A stretch of DNA of 64,000 nt from Butyrivibrio sp. VCD2006 (GTDB lineage Bacteria > Bacillota > Clostridia > Lachnospirales > Lachnospiraceae), in NCBI RefSeq assembly GCF_000423925.1, contig NZ_AUIX01000024.1:1-64000 (forward strand). The letters run 5' to 3'. Each line of letters starts with the position of its first letter. Position 1 is the stretch's first letter. The notes under the pieces were generated by a model. The model did no database searches, was not told the DNA's origin, and saw only the letters and a program-made list of their open reading frames with translations. The position numbers were made by a program, and so were the translations under genes. Shown piece after piece: positions 17,436 through 26,462 of the stretch.

Positions 17436-19484
17436 ATGGAAAAAGAAATATTTGATTTAGAACAGGCGCATTTGACGGAGATTTACAATAAGCTCCTTAA
17501 GATGAAAGAGGATATTGAAGCGCAGATCACGGCTCTTGATGAGAAGGCTGTGGATGACAAAAATGATATCCGTGATAACATCCGTTTTGATTATGCGGAT
17601 ATTGAGACCACGATGGAGACTCTGGCTGAGATTGAGGTCTGGAACCGCTACATCGATACCTATAATGTAGAAAGCAATTCTCTGGGCAAGCGCCTCAGTA
17701 GCGTAAAAAAACTGCTGGAATCGCCCTATTTCGCAAAAATTCAGCTGCAATTTTCAGAGGGCGAAGCTCCGGAGAGCTATTATATCGGCCGCGCGGCTAT
17801 TTCGGAAAACGGCTACGATCAGATGATTGTTGATTGGAGATCACCGATTGCTGAGGTGTACTACAATCAGGAATTCGGTCACACAAGCTACACCGTAGAG
17901 GACAGGGAAATCCCTGTGGATCTGCAGCTTAGACGTCAGTTTGATCTTAATAAAAATGAGCTGATCTCCTATTTTGACACGCAGATAGCCATCGAAGATC
18001 CTATGCTGCTTCAGTCTCTGTCGCAGACGCATTCGGACAAGATGAAGGCTATCACCGCAACGATTCAGAAGGAGCAGAACACGGTAATCCGCTATCCGGA
18101 TGTGCCGGTGCTTCTTGTTAACGGTATTGCGGGAAGTGGCAAGACTTCTGTTTTGCTGCAGCGTATCGCCTACCTATTTTATCAGAAAAGAGATACTCTT
18201 CGCCCCGATCAGGTGTGTCTTATGACGCTGAATCCGGTTTTCAGGGATTATATTGACAATGTCCTTCCGGATCTTGGCGAGACAAACCCTATGACCTTGA
18301 CGTGGCTTGAGTTTATGGAGATGGTGAGTGTGCCCTTTGGTGATGGCGAGTATGATTACACCGATGCTGCCCGCCTTCAGAAGATTCACGATGAACTGCA
18401 GACACTTGCTCCGGAGCCTGAGGATTTCTTTGATATCAGACAAAAAGATAAGGTCGTTATGACAAAGAACGAGGTCTTCTCTGTTGTTAAGAAATTCAGG
18501 CAGTTCCCCATGGGCGTAAGGCTTATACAGACTGTGTCGGATGAGCTTGAGCACAGGGTTAAAAATGCACTTAAAAATCTGGAGCGCGATTCCTTTAATG
18601 ATTCAGGAAGCACAGCAAAATCAGATTCTGCTGAGGATAACCGCATAGAAAATGACTTTGGCGGCGCACTTAGGACAGTCAGACATTGTGGCTGGATAAA
18701 CGTTTTGCACGTTGCAAAGCGTATTCTTGGAAAATCGCAAATCTCCGCTGCTGAGTGGCTTTACACCAAGATGGAACTCACGGGAGAATGCGATCGTAAC
18801 ATGCGCTATGTAATGGTGGACGAGGTGCAGGATTACACCATGGCTCAGATGATGGTGTTTAGGAAGTACTTCCCCAATGCCCGTTTCATGCTGCTTGGCG
18901 ATGAGTTCCAGGCAATCCGCGAAGGCACTGTGACCTTCTCAGAGCTTGAGGAGCTGGCTAAGGCTGACAAGAAGAAATTCGTGGAATTACCACTTATGAC
19001 AAGCTATCGAAGCTCACCTGAGATCACTGATATGTTCGCATCCATACTGCCCGAGGAAAAGAAGCTACTGGTATCTTCCGTGAAGCGTCCCGGAGAAAAG
19101 ACCGAGGTAAAGGTATGCGAATCCGATAAGGAATATATCGCAGAAATCAGGAAATATATCAAGAAATATGGAGAGATGGACGGCCTTACGGCGGTTATAT
19201 GCAGAAATGAGTTTTCTCTTGAAAAGATGCTCACAGCTCTCGGTGATGATGCTCCGCAGATGATCGCAGGTCACGACTGCCTTCCAAAGAGCGGCGCATT
19301 TCTAATAGAGCTTACGCTGGCCAAGGGCCTTGAGTTTGATCACGTCATCCTGGTTGATGTTAATCCGGAAAACTACCCTTCCGATGAGCTTGGAAGACAT
19401 TGTCTCTACACCGCAATGTCCCGTGCTACGCAGCATCTGGCTGTACTTACTCTGGGCGAGCTAGCTGAAGGTGTTAAGAACTAA
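17436..19484 (+). CDS. helD: HelD-like RNA polymerase recycling ATPase
   Basis: The 682-residue protein is a superfamily 1 helicase-like ATPase of the HelD group, which frees RNA polymerase from stalled complexes. It starts with an N-terminal coiled coil (about 1-75; EKEIFDLEQAHLTEIYNKL), as HelD does for reaching into the secondary channel. Walker A is NGIAGSGKTSVLLQRIAYL at about 230, Walker B is MVDEVQDYT, and the C-terminal helicase motifs include TLAKGLEFDHVILVD and YTAMSRATQHLAVL. AAGGAGAGG is placed well before the ATG. It has its own terminator. Confidence 0.9.
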   Translation: MEKEIFDLEQAHLTEIYNKLLKMKEDIEAQITALDEKAVDDKNDIRDNIRFDYADIETTMETLAEIEVWNRYIDTYNVESNSLGKRLSSVKKLLESPYFAKIQLQFSEGEAPESYYIGRAAISENGYDQMIVDWRSPIAEVYYNQEFGHTSYTVEDREIPVDLQLRRQFDLNKNELISYFDTQIAIEDPMLLQSLSQTHSDKMKAITATIQKEQNTVIRYPDVPVLLVNGIAGSGKTSVLLQRIAYLFYQKRDTLRPDQVCLMTLNPVFRDYIDNVLPDLGETNPMTLTWLEFMEMVSVPFGDGEYDYTDAARLQKIHDELQTLAPEPEDFFDIRQKDKVVMTKNEVFSVVKKFRQFPMGVRLIQTVSDELEHRVKNALKNLERDSFNDSGSTAKSDSAEDNRIENDFGGALRTVRHCGWINVLHVAKRILGKSQISAAEWLYTKMELTGECDRNMRYVMVDEVQDYTMAQMMVFRKYFPNARFMLLGDEFQAIREGTVTFSELEELAKADKKKFVELPLMTSYRSSPEITDMFASILPEEKKLLVSSVKRPGEKTEVKVCESDKEYIAEIRKYIKKYGEMDGLTAVICRNEFSLEKMLTALGDDAPQMIAGHDCLPKSGAFLIELTLAKGLEFDHVILVDVNPENYPSDELGRHCLYTAMSRATQHLAVLTLGELAEGVKN

Positions 19485-19504
19485 AGATAATATAATACGG
19501 TACT

Positions 19505-19545
19505 AAAAAACCGGAGCTGCCTTAAGAGGTGACTCCGGTTTTTCT
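19505..19545 (+). terminator. Terminator of helD
   Basis: AAAAAACCGGAG and CTCCGGTTTTT form a strong stem with a T-run just after the helD stop. Confidence 0.9.
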
Positions 19546-19562
19546 AATTTAATTTCGATAAA

Positions 19563-19766
19563 TTATGCGCTCTTCTTTAAGTTGTTGCCACCCTTTTTCT
19601 CATCCTTGAGTGCAACTGACATTTTGTAAAGTGCATAAACCATAAGTGCAGCAGCAAAGCCTGTTACGATTCCGCTAAGAAAATCAGAAATGTTTGCACC
19701 GTTTGCTGCAACGATTGCTAATACCCCCAATAATGCTACTGCCCCATACTTTTTTGATAAAGACAT
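19563..19766 (-). CDS. Small two-helix membrane protein
   Basis: The 67-residue protein has two hydrophobic helices (YGAVALLGVLAIVAANG and SGIVTGFAAALMVYALY) and a Lys-rich tail (DEKKGGNNLKK). AAGGAAGGAG lies eight bases before the ATG, so expression is plausible. I know no function. It sits alone between helD and the helicase gene. Confidence 0.7.
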   Translation of the reverse strand: MSLSKKYGAVALLGVLAIVAANGANISDFLSGIVTGFAAALMVYALYKMSVALKDEKKGGNNLKKSA

Positions 19767-19889
19767 ACCTTATCTCCTTCCTTTTTTTCTATCCAGATAA
19801 TATCTTATCACACCAAAAAGGTAGAAAACAGCGGAGACGCGGCAAATATCAACATCTTAAGATAATATTAAGAATTAATTCAAAGCCTA

Positions 19890-22112
19890 TTAAATTAGTT
19901 TCATTCCGGAGTTAAATGCGAAGGGATACATGAATTTACGCTCCTCCCCGTCATCAAACTGCACGGAGAATTTTGTTGGAATGTCAAATTCGTCCACATC
20001 CACGTCTGTGATAAAGCCCTTGCCGTACTTGGGCTGCAGGATGCGCTGCCCTATAACCAGCTCTGTAGGACATTCGGCATCTGTGGCAGATGCGGATTTT
20101 TTCGCATAATTGTTGGTTCTTAGCATCTTTTTAACGGCAGCCTTAGACTTGGTTTTCCCTGAGGATGTCTGTGCTCTCCTCCTGTCCGAAGCTCCCACAG
20201 ATGATCCGAATCGCAAGGATGAACTGCTCTCGTAATCATCGTCATTATCATTTCCCGGAAGTGACGTAATCTCATGCACAAATGTTGATTCCTCATCATT
20301 GTAGGTGAGGATATTCAGCTTGTTTCTGGCCCTTGTCATTCCGACATAAAAGATTCTGCGCTCCTCCTCGAAGTCCTTAAGCTCCTGCGAATCACCGAAT
20401 CGCTTCATCCCCGGAATCTGACTGGGGAAAACACCGTCGCAGGCATCCATCAGATAAACCTCGTCATACTCAAGTCCCTTACTTGAATGTATGGTTGAGA
20501 GAATAAATTTCGAGGAATAATCAGGTTCCTTATCTCTTAGTATTATCTGTAGCTCTTGAAGCCTTCGCATAAAACCGTCAAGTGTCCGCTCGCCGCCCGC
20601 TATCATCTTCAGGGTGAACAGCTTGTTGGTGTCTAAATGGTTATTCTCCATGTATTCGCCATAGCCCATGAAACGCTCGATTCTAGTCAGCGCCTTATAT
20701 GGCTCTTCATGCCGCATATTGGCAAGATGCGTGCGAAGGGACCGGCATTTCCCCTTCACATGGAAATTTAGCATCTCTGTTTCCTCCACCGCATCCAGAA
20801 TCGGAAGGTCCATATTTGCTGCGATACTGCAGAGTCTCTCCGCCTGCATCTTTTTCAGATAGGTCTGGCATTTGAAATAAATTCTGAGGAAGCTTTCAGC
20901 ATCGTAGGGATTCATGCAGAATTTTATGATGCTCAAAATATCCATCACGACTCTGTGTGTGAAAAATCCCACATCAGCGTTTCTTATGCGATAGGAAATC
21001 CCCTGCCTGTCCAGGACATCGACAAGAGGGATGATACTCTCGTTATCTCTGTATAGCACTGCTGTCCCGGTTTTTACATCAGCTGCCACCTTCGCCAGAT
21101 AATTATATTGATTACGCCTGCTATTTAATTGAATATAGTTAATATCTGAGGATTTCTCGCGGGTTGCCTGCATGTGCTTATCATGGCGCATATCGTTATG
21201 ACTTATGAAAACATCAGCAGCTGACACGATCGCGGCATTTGACCTGAAGTTCTTGTCCATTACAAGAACCTTTGCACTTGGATGATCCTTCTCAAAATTA
21301 AGAAGAGCCTCAGGATATGCTGCCCTGAAGCCATAGATGCTCTGATCCTCATCGCCGACCATGAAAAGGTTTCCGTTTTTCCCTGACAAAAGGCCTATTA
21401 TCATATGCTGGACTTTTGATGTGTCCTGAGCCTCGTCGACGCAGATATATCTGTATTTATCCTGATAAAACTTAAGGAGCTCCGGCGAACCCTTAAGCAT
21501 TCTGTAGGCGTAGACCATCTGGTCGTCGTAGTCCATAAGACCCCGGTTCTTGAGCTCAGCGTTATAGGCTTCGTATATTGAAAGAAGGTCTATATCAAGA
21601 TCGTGGTCAAGCTTTTTTATCTCCTCCGGCGAGAGCATCATGTTTTTGCAATAGGTTATGAGCGTGCGAACGCCCTTAATGTCGCTCTCCGTGGGATAGT
21701 CGTGCTTTTCCTTTATGAAAATGTCAGTGATTATCTTGCCTGTGAACTTTTCATCGGTTACGAGGTCGTAAGCCTTCTTACCGATCAGCCTGCCGTAGTG
21801 CTGGATTATCTTCGCACAGATGCCGTTGATGGTCCTGAATTCAAGGTATGTTGATACATCCTCCCCGAAAATCCCCTTAAATCGCTCTGCCATGTCTTTA
21901 GTGGCAGCGACTGTGTACGTCAGCGTCAGAATATGTGAGGGATCCATGCCCTTGCAATAGAGCATGTAGCCAAGTCGGTTTACAAGTACCGTTGTCTTGC
22001 CGCTTCCCGGCACCGCCAGAAGGAGCACCGGCCCTTCGGTAGTTCTTACTGCGTCCAATTGCTGGGCGCTTAGATGTGTTAAGTATTTTTCATAAAAATC
22101 GTTGTCATTCAT
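19890..22112 (-). CDS. UvrD/PcrA-type ATP-dependent DNA helicase
   Basis: The 740-residue protein is a superfamily 1A helicase. Motif I is LLAVPGSGKTTVLVNRLGYM at about 30-50, Walker B is YICVDEAQDTS, motif III is MVGDEDQSIYGFRAA, and motifs V and VI are STIHSSKGLEYDEVYLMD and RRIFYVGMTRARNKL. The C-terminus (about 680-740) ends in a Tudor-like domain (LVIGQRILQPKYGKGFITDV), as in PcrA/UvrD, where it contacts RNA polymerase. It is likely to act in DNA repair or transcription-coupled conflict resolution. It is monocistronic. Confidence 0.9.
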   Translation of the reverse strand: MNDNDFYEKYLTHLSAQQLDAVRTTEGPVLLLAVPGSGKTTVLVNRLGYMLYCKGMDPSHILTLTYTVAATKDMAERFKGIFGEDVSTYLEFRTINGICAKIIQHYGRLIGKKAYDLVTDEKFTGKIITDIFIKEKHDYPTESDIKGVRTLITYCKNMMLSPEEIKKLDHDLDIDLLSIYEAYNAELKNRGLMDYDDQMVYAYRMLKGSPELLKFYQDKYRYICVDEAQDTSKVQHMIIGLLSGKNGNLFMVGDEDQSIYGFRAAYPEALLNFEKDHPSAKVLVMDKNFRSNAAIVSAADVFISHNDMRHDKHMQATREKSSDINYIQLNSRRNQYNYLAKVAADVKTGTAVLYRDNESIIPLVDVLDRQGISYRIRNADVGFFTHRVVMDILSIIKFCMNPYDAESFLRIYFKCQTYLKKMQAERLCSIAANMDLPILDAVEETEMLNFHVKGKCRSLRTHLANMRHEEPYKALTRIERFMGYGEYMENNHLDTNKLFTLKMIAGGERTLDGFMRRLQELQIILRDKEPDYSSKFILSTIHSSKGLEYDEVYLMDACDGVFPSQIPGMKRFGDSQELKDFEEERRIFYVGMTRARNKLNILTYNDEESTFVHEITSLPGNDNDDDYESSSSLRFGSSVGASDRRRAQTSSGKTKSKAAVKKMLRTNNYAKKSASATDAECPTELVIGQRILQPKYGKGFITDVDVDEFDIPTKFSVQFDDGEERKFMYPFAFNSGMKLI

Positions 22113-22157
22113 ATTAAGAATTATAGATTATTTGAGCGTCAAGGCAAGGGGAGAAAT

Positions 22158-23468
22158 TCAATCCGGAACAGTGATGGTGACAATTGTTCCGCCGCCATCG
22201 CGCTCACTGATCATAAGCTCGCCGCCGCACATGGATTTCAGGCGGTCGCGCACATTGGAAAGGCCGATATGTCCCTCCCGTCCCACAGTACCGGTTGAAG
22301 CTATGCCACCGGAAGCGGTATCACTTATGCTATCCGGTGAATATCCTGAGCCGTCATCCTCAACAATTATGCGGGTATGGCCGCTTTGATGCTCTGTGCG
22401 GACAATTATGTGGAGAGCGTCGGCATCCGGATCAAACCCATGCTTTACCGAATTTTCAACGATTGGTTCAAGTGTAAGTGGCGGTATCTGGAAGGAAATA
22501 TAATCCGTGTCATACTCAACAAAAATCTGACCCTCATAGCGGGCCATAACCACTGCCAGAAAGGCCTTGGTGTGCACAAGCTCTTCTTCAAAGGAGATCA
22601 GCTCCTGCTTTTCAATGGCATAGAAATTCTTTCTGAGATAAGTGGTGAAATCTCCTACCAGAGTCTTAGCCTTTCCCGGATCAATATCGCACAGATAATA
22701 GATGTTTGAGAGCGTGTTGTATATAAAATGCGGACTCATCTGCAGCATTCTTATGGTGAGCTTCTGCTCTGATATTTTGATTGCCTGATCGATGTTCTTT
22801 TCAATCTGAGTGTGCAGAATGCTAATAAACATGAACATTATGGCAACTGAAGTTCCCAAAACGACAACAAGAATGCCATAAAAGAACATCTGAATTATCA
22901 TGGCGCCCAGAGGAATCAGTATGTATAGACGCAGAGATATAATATCTATTCGTGTAATCCGATCCTTGATAGTGTTAAGGTAGATGATATTTGTCAGCAT
23001 AAGTAAAACCGGTGAAACAAGAAGAATAGGATAAAATGGTCCTCTGCTGTAGATGTTTTTATCTGAGATAGTGTAGATTGAATCAGTAAACTGCGTGATA
23101 ACCAGTGTTATGAAATAAAATCCCCACAACCCCATTATTCTATAGAAAATCACTGACTTTAGATTATCTCCAACCAAATGCAGCATATAAACAGTCAGCA
23201 TGGGCATAAGAAGCGACGAAAAGAAGGACTCACAAAAAACAGCGATCTTGGATAAAATCCAGAATTTTTCCGAAAGAAAGACAAGCGAAATCTGAGACGT
23301 AAAATCTGAAAGAGTATAGGCGATTGCCACACTAAAGACAATGACGAAATATCTTTTTAGCCAAAACTCCATAAAACGGGTATGAATCGCGAAAAAAAGA
23401 CCCATCAGAGCAACGGTAAATCCCATTGAGACGATAGACAAATCTACTATATCAATCCATGATATCAT
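22158..23468 (-). CDS. LytS/YesM-type membrane histidine kinase
   Basis: The 436-residue sensor has about six membrane helices (residues 1-215), then a His-kinase domain of the LytS/YesM type with the phospho-histidine at 247 in QMSPHFIYNTLSN, and an HATPase with LEPIVENSVKHGF, EDDGSGY and HIGLSNVRDRL. It overlaps the XRE-receiver gene by 17 bases, and its ribosome binding site (GGAG) is inside that gene, so the two are translated together and probably form a pair. The membrane part has no recognised ligand site. Last gene of the signalling operon. Confidence 0.9.
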   Translation of the reverse strand: MISWIDIVDLSIVSMGFTVALMGLFFAIHTRFMEFWLKRYFVIVFSVAIAYTLSDFTSQISLVFLSEKFWILSKIAVFCESFFSSLLMPMLTVYMLHLVGDNLKSVIFYRIMGLWGFYFITLVITQFTDSIYTISDKNIYSRGPFYPILLVSPVLLMLTNIIYLNTIKDRITRIDIISLRLYILIPLGAMIIQMFFYGILVVVLGTSVAIMFMFISILHTQIEKNIDQAIKISEQKLTIRMLQMSPHFIYNTLSNIYYLCDIDPGKAKTLVGDFTTYLRKNFYAIEKQELISFEEELVHTKAFLAVVMARYEGQIFVEYDTDYISFQIPPLTLEPIVENSVKHGFDPDADALHIIVRTEHQSGHTRIIVEDDGSGYSPDSISDTASGGIASTGTVGREGHIGLSNVRDRLKSMCGGELMISERDGGGTIVTITVPD

Positions 23469-24060
23469 TATAAACTGCTCCCTTCAGAGGATATCTGAGC
23501 TTCTTTAACTGAACCGATATATCTTCTTTTTTCACAGGCTTAACAAGAAAACCGCTGGCCGCAGTATCCCAGGCTTTCTGCGCATAATCAGGATAGCTTG
23601 TAAGAAAAACAACATTGGTGGTACTGTTTATTTCCGTAAGCTTTTCACACAGTTCTATGCCATTCATATTTCCAAGCTCTATGTCCAGAAATGCTATATC
23701 TATTCTGTGCTTTTCGGCATAGCTGATAGCTTCAGAGGGCTTGGTAAATCCGGTTATAGTGGCGTAAGGCATGACTTCTGCCACGATAGGCACTGTTCCC
23801 TGCAAAATAAAGCGCTCATCATCTACGATGATCACCTCAGGAGTTGTAGAATCAGTGGTTACAGCGCCAAGCAGCATTGATACATCAATATTGAAAAACT
23901 TGGCGATTCTGACGATAAGCACAGGATCCGGAACTCTTCTGTCACTCTCCCAATTGGCTACGCTGGAGCGACTGACAAATAGCTTATCAGCAAGCTGCTG
24001 CTGTGAAAGATTGTTATTTATTCGAAGAGACTTTATTATTTCTCCAAAACCGGTTTCCAT
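23452..24060 (-). CDS. XRE helix-turn-helix plus receiver regulator
   Basis: The 202-residue product puts a DNA-binding XRE domain (about 5-60, with NLSQQQLADKLFVSRSSVAN) in front of a receiver domain (about 72-190; VIIVDDERFI, phospho-Asp in IAFLDIELG, FLTSYPD, KPVKKED). The usual order in response regulators is the reverse. ATG at 24060 fits the start of the XRE domain, with AAAGGAG about twelve bases upstream; a TTG at 24117 would add 19 residues. The neighbouring LytS-type kinase, overlapping by 17 bases, is its likely partner. Confidence 0.82.
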   Translation of the reverse strand: METGFGEIIKSLRINNNLSQQQLADKLFVSRSSVANWESDRRVPDPVLIVRIAKFFNIDVSMLLGAVTTDSTTPEVIIVDDERFILQGTVPIVAEVMPYATITGFTKPSEAISYAEKHRIDIAFLDIELGNMNGIELCEKLTEINSTTNVVFLTSYPDYAQKAWDTAASGFLVKPVKKEDISVQLKKLRYPLKGAVYNDIMD

Positions 24061-24123
24061 AACCTCAAATTTCTCCTTTGAGAGTGTGGTCACATTTGTA
24101 TTAAGGGCTGTCCCCAACCTTAG

Positions 24124-24915
24124 TTATTTTGAAAAGAAATCTCGCAGAGTGGCAATAAGATTTCCTCTTGTGGTTGATTTAAGAATGTAGCCCTGGGGCT
24201 TTAAGCTCAAAACGCGGGCAACACTTTCCTTATCACCTATGCCGGTAAGGAATATGACGGGAATATTCGCGGTAGCGCCGTCTTCTCTTAGCATCTGAAG
24301 CACCTGAGGACCGTCAACCACAGGCATTTCGTAATCTAGAAGGATAAGATCCACTCTGTTTTTTGATAAAAAGCTGATGGTCTGGGCTCCTGATGATACC
24401 ATGTCCACCTTATAGACATCTTTAAGCCAGTCTCTGACCATCTTTGCATAGTTTGGATCATCATCAACAATGAGTATTCTGCGCATGAGCGTCTGCTTAG
24501 CCTGGCTGTTAAAAACACGTTTTACCTGGAGGCCCAATTCGTCGATATCCAAAGGCCTGTCAAGCCACATAAGGAAGCTCCCCAGTCTCTTAAACCTTGT
24601 CAGGAGAATTCCTTTCATTTCAACTTCTCCTATAAGGATGAGGGGCTTGTTGCTTTCTTCGACATAATCAGCCAGATAGACGAGCGCTTTCATAAGATCC
24701 TCGGAAATCTGGTCAGGAAGATACATGATAAACAATTCTGCATCATTCCGGCGATCTTCGATCTTATCAATCTTGGCCCTGACTATCAGTGAATTGATCT
24801 TCATCTCATCAAGCTTTTTTTCAATACTTCGGAGAATGACGCTTTCTTTTTCGCTGATAAGCATCACATTTTTGGTCTCTTCCACATTTCTTGATTTCCC
24901 TCTGCTTAATTCCAT
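24124..24915 (-). CDS. Response regulator with two receiver-like domains
   Basis: The 263-residue protein has two Rossmann-like receiver units and no output domain. The first (about 15-135; VMLISEKESVILRSIEKKLD) lacks the acidic pocket and the phosphorylatable Asp, so it is degenerate. The second (about 143-262) is complete: RRILIVDDDPNYAK, LILLDYEMPVVDG, PVIFLTGIGD and the Lys in YILKSTTRG. It would accept phosphate from one of the kinases in the operon and act by protein contact. Its ATG overlaps the symporter stop by one base (TAATG). Confidence 0.88.
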   Translation of the reverse strand: MELSRGKSRNVEETKNVMLISEKESVILRSIEKKLDEMKINSLIVRAKIDKIEDRRNDAELFIMYLPDQISEDLMKALVYLADYVEESNKPLILIGEVEMKGILLTRFKRLGSFLMWLDRPLDIDELGLQVKRVFNSQAKQTLMRRILIVDDDPNYAKMVRDWLKDVYKVDMVSSGAQTISFLSKNRVDLILLDYEMPVVDGPQVLQMLREDGATANIPVIFLTGIGDKESVARVLSLKPQGYILKSTTRGNLIATLRDFFSK

Positions 24916-26438
24916 TAGTCTGCTCCCTTTAGTACTGCTCTCTGTGCGTCTTTTTGTATATCAACATCATAGGACAGAATAGCTTCTATATCCTTCCCCT
25001 TAATCCTTCTGTCCGTGTAATTCCTTGTTAGTTCTATTATAAGCGGTATTTGCACCACAAGACCAATAAGATTTGGAATCATCATCAGTCCGTTAAACGT
25101 ATCCGAAATATCCCATGCCAGATTGGATTCCATAATGGCACCAAATATGATAAGTCCTACAAAAATCACCCTGTAGATCTTGGAGGCGGTCACTCCTAGC
25201 AAATACTCCGTAACCTTCGAGCCATAGAATGACCATCCAAGAACCGTTGTAAAAGCAAATAATGTGATGGCAATTACAACGAAGAATTCACCCGGTTTTC
25301 CAAAATGATTTCCGAATTCCTGAGCAACAAGCGTGGCATCGTTCACGCCTTCCTTTACAAGTCCTGTGCTAAGGTCAACAGCTTCTGAGTTAAGAATTAC
25401 AATAGCTGTTATGGTACATATTATGATCGTATCAAGGAAAACCTCTGCAATTCCCCAGAGTCCCTGGTGAACCGGCTCTCTTGAGCAGCTGGTGCTATGC
25501 ACCATTACTGAGGAGCCAAGTCCTGCCTCATTTGAAAATACGCCTCGTTTACAGCCATTTTTTATAGTGTTAAAGGCAATCTGCATAGCCGTTCCCGCGG
25601 CGCCGCCCTTTATAGCAGCAGGTCCGAGTGCAAATCTGAAAATAGATGCGAAAACTGCAGGAAGTCCGGTTATATGAAAAAGTATTAACACAAGACAGCC
25701 CGCTATATATATCACTGACATATACGGAACAAGCAGCTCTGAAACAGCTGACAGTCTTCTGAATCCGCCTAAAAGAATTCCGGCGGTTGCTATCATAAGT
25801 ACAATTCCTATTGCCAGATTTACATTGGCGACTCCCGCACCCCTTACAGGCCCGTCACTATTAAAAAAGGTTGCCCCGACATTTATGGTAATCTTGTTTA
25901 TCTGGGCCATATTACCAATTCCGAAGGATGCCAGCACAGTAAAAATACAAAACAGAATACCCAGGATTTTCCCCAGCCTCTTGCAGTTTTTAATTGAACC
26001 AAGACCGTCTTCCAGATAGTACATAGGTCCGCCGGACCAGGAACCCTCTGAGTTTCTGCGCCTGTAGTACATTCCGAGAAGATTCTCGGAATATTTGACC
26101 ATCATCCCTAAAAATGCGGCAACCCACATCCAGAAAACAGCTCCGGGTCCACCAAGACAAATTGCGGTAGAGACACCTGCAATATTTCCGGTTCCTATTG
26201 TTGCGCAAAGGGATGTCCAGAAGGCACGCCTTTGAGAAAGCGCTCCGGCATCGTTTATGATACGTCCTCTACCATTAAGTATACCAAAAGTATTACTAAA
26301 CCAGTGTTTTAGATGTGTTATTTGAAAAAAACCGCTGATTATGGTACATAGAAGTCCGGTCCCCAAAAGAAGTGAAAGGCCGAAAGTACCCCATGCAAAG
26401 CTATTCACTGTATCATTTATGCGAATTACTGTTTCCAT
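24915..26438 (-). CDS. Sodium/alanine-type (AGCS) amino-acid symporter
   Basis: The 507-residue transporter has about eleven membrane helices and the AGCS signatures FWTSLCATIGTGNIAGVSTA, GGPMYYLEDGLG and FSNEAGLGSSVMVHSTS. It would take up alanine or glycine with sodium. The ATG at 26438 is eight bases behind GGGG. It is embedded between two-component genes: 24 bases after the DegV-kinase gene and overlapping the response regulator by one base. Such placement suggests that the transporter's cargo or its activity is linked to the signal, which is inference. Confidence 0.93.
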   Translation of the reverse strand: METVIRINDTVNSFAWGTFGLSLLLGTGLLCTIISGFFQITHLKHWFSNTFGILNGRGRIINDAGALSQRRAFWTSLCATIGTGNIAGVSTAICLGGPGAVFWMWVAAFLGMMVKYSENLLGMYYRRRNSEGSWSGGPMYYLEDGLGSIKNCKRLGKILGILFCIFTVLASFGIGNMAQINKITINVGATFFNSDGPVRGAGVANVNLAIGIVLMIATAGILLGGFRRLSAVSELLVPYMSVIYIAGCLVLILFHITGLPAVFASIFRFALGPAAIKGGAAGTAMQIAFNTIKNGCKRGVFSNEAGLGSSVMVHSTSCSREPVHQGLWGIAEVFLDTIIICTITAIVILNSEAVDLSTGLVKEGVNDATLVAQEFGNHFGKPGEFFVVIAITLFAFTTVLGWSFYGSKVTEYLLGVTASKIYRVIFVGLIIFGAIMESNLAWDISDTFNGLMMIPNLIGLVVQIPLIIELTRNYTDRRIKGKDIEAILSYDVDIQKDAQRAVLKGAD

Positions 26439-26462
26439 GCAGTTTTCCCCTTTCCACAAAAT

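Noticed and set aside
19065..19274. Short minus-strand frames inside helD
   Set aside because: Reverse frames of a conserved coding region with no start signals.
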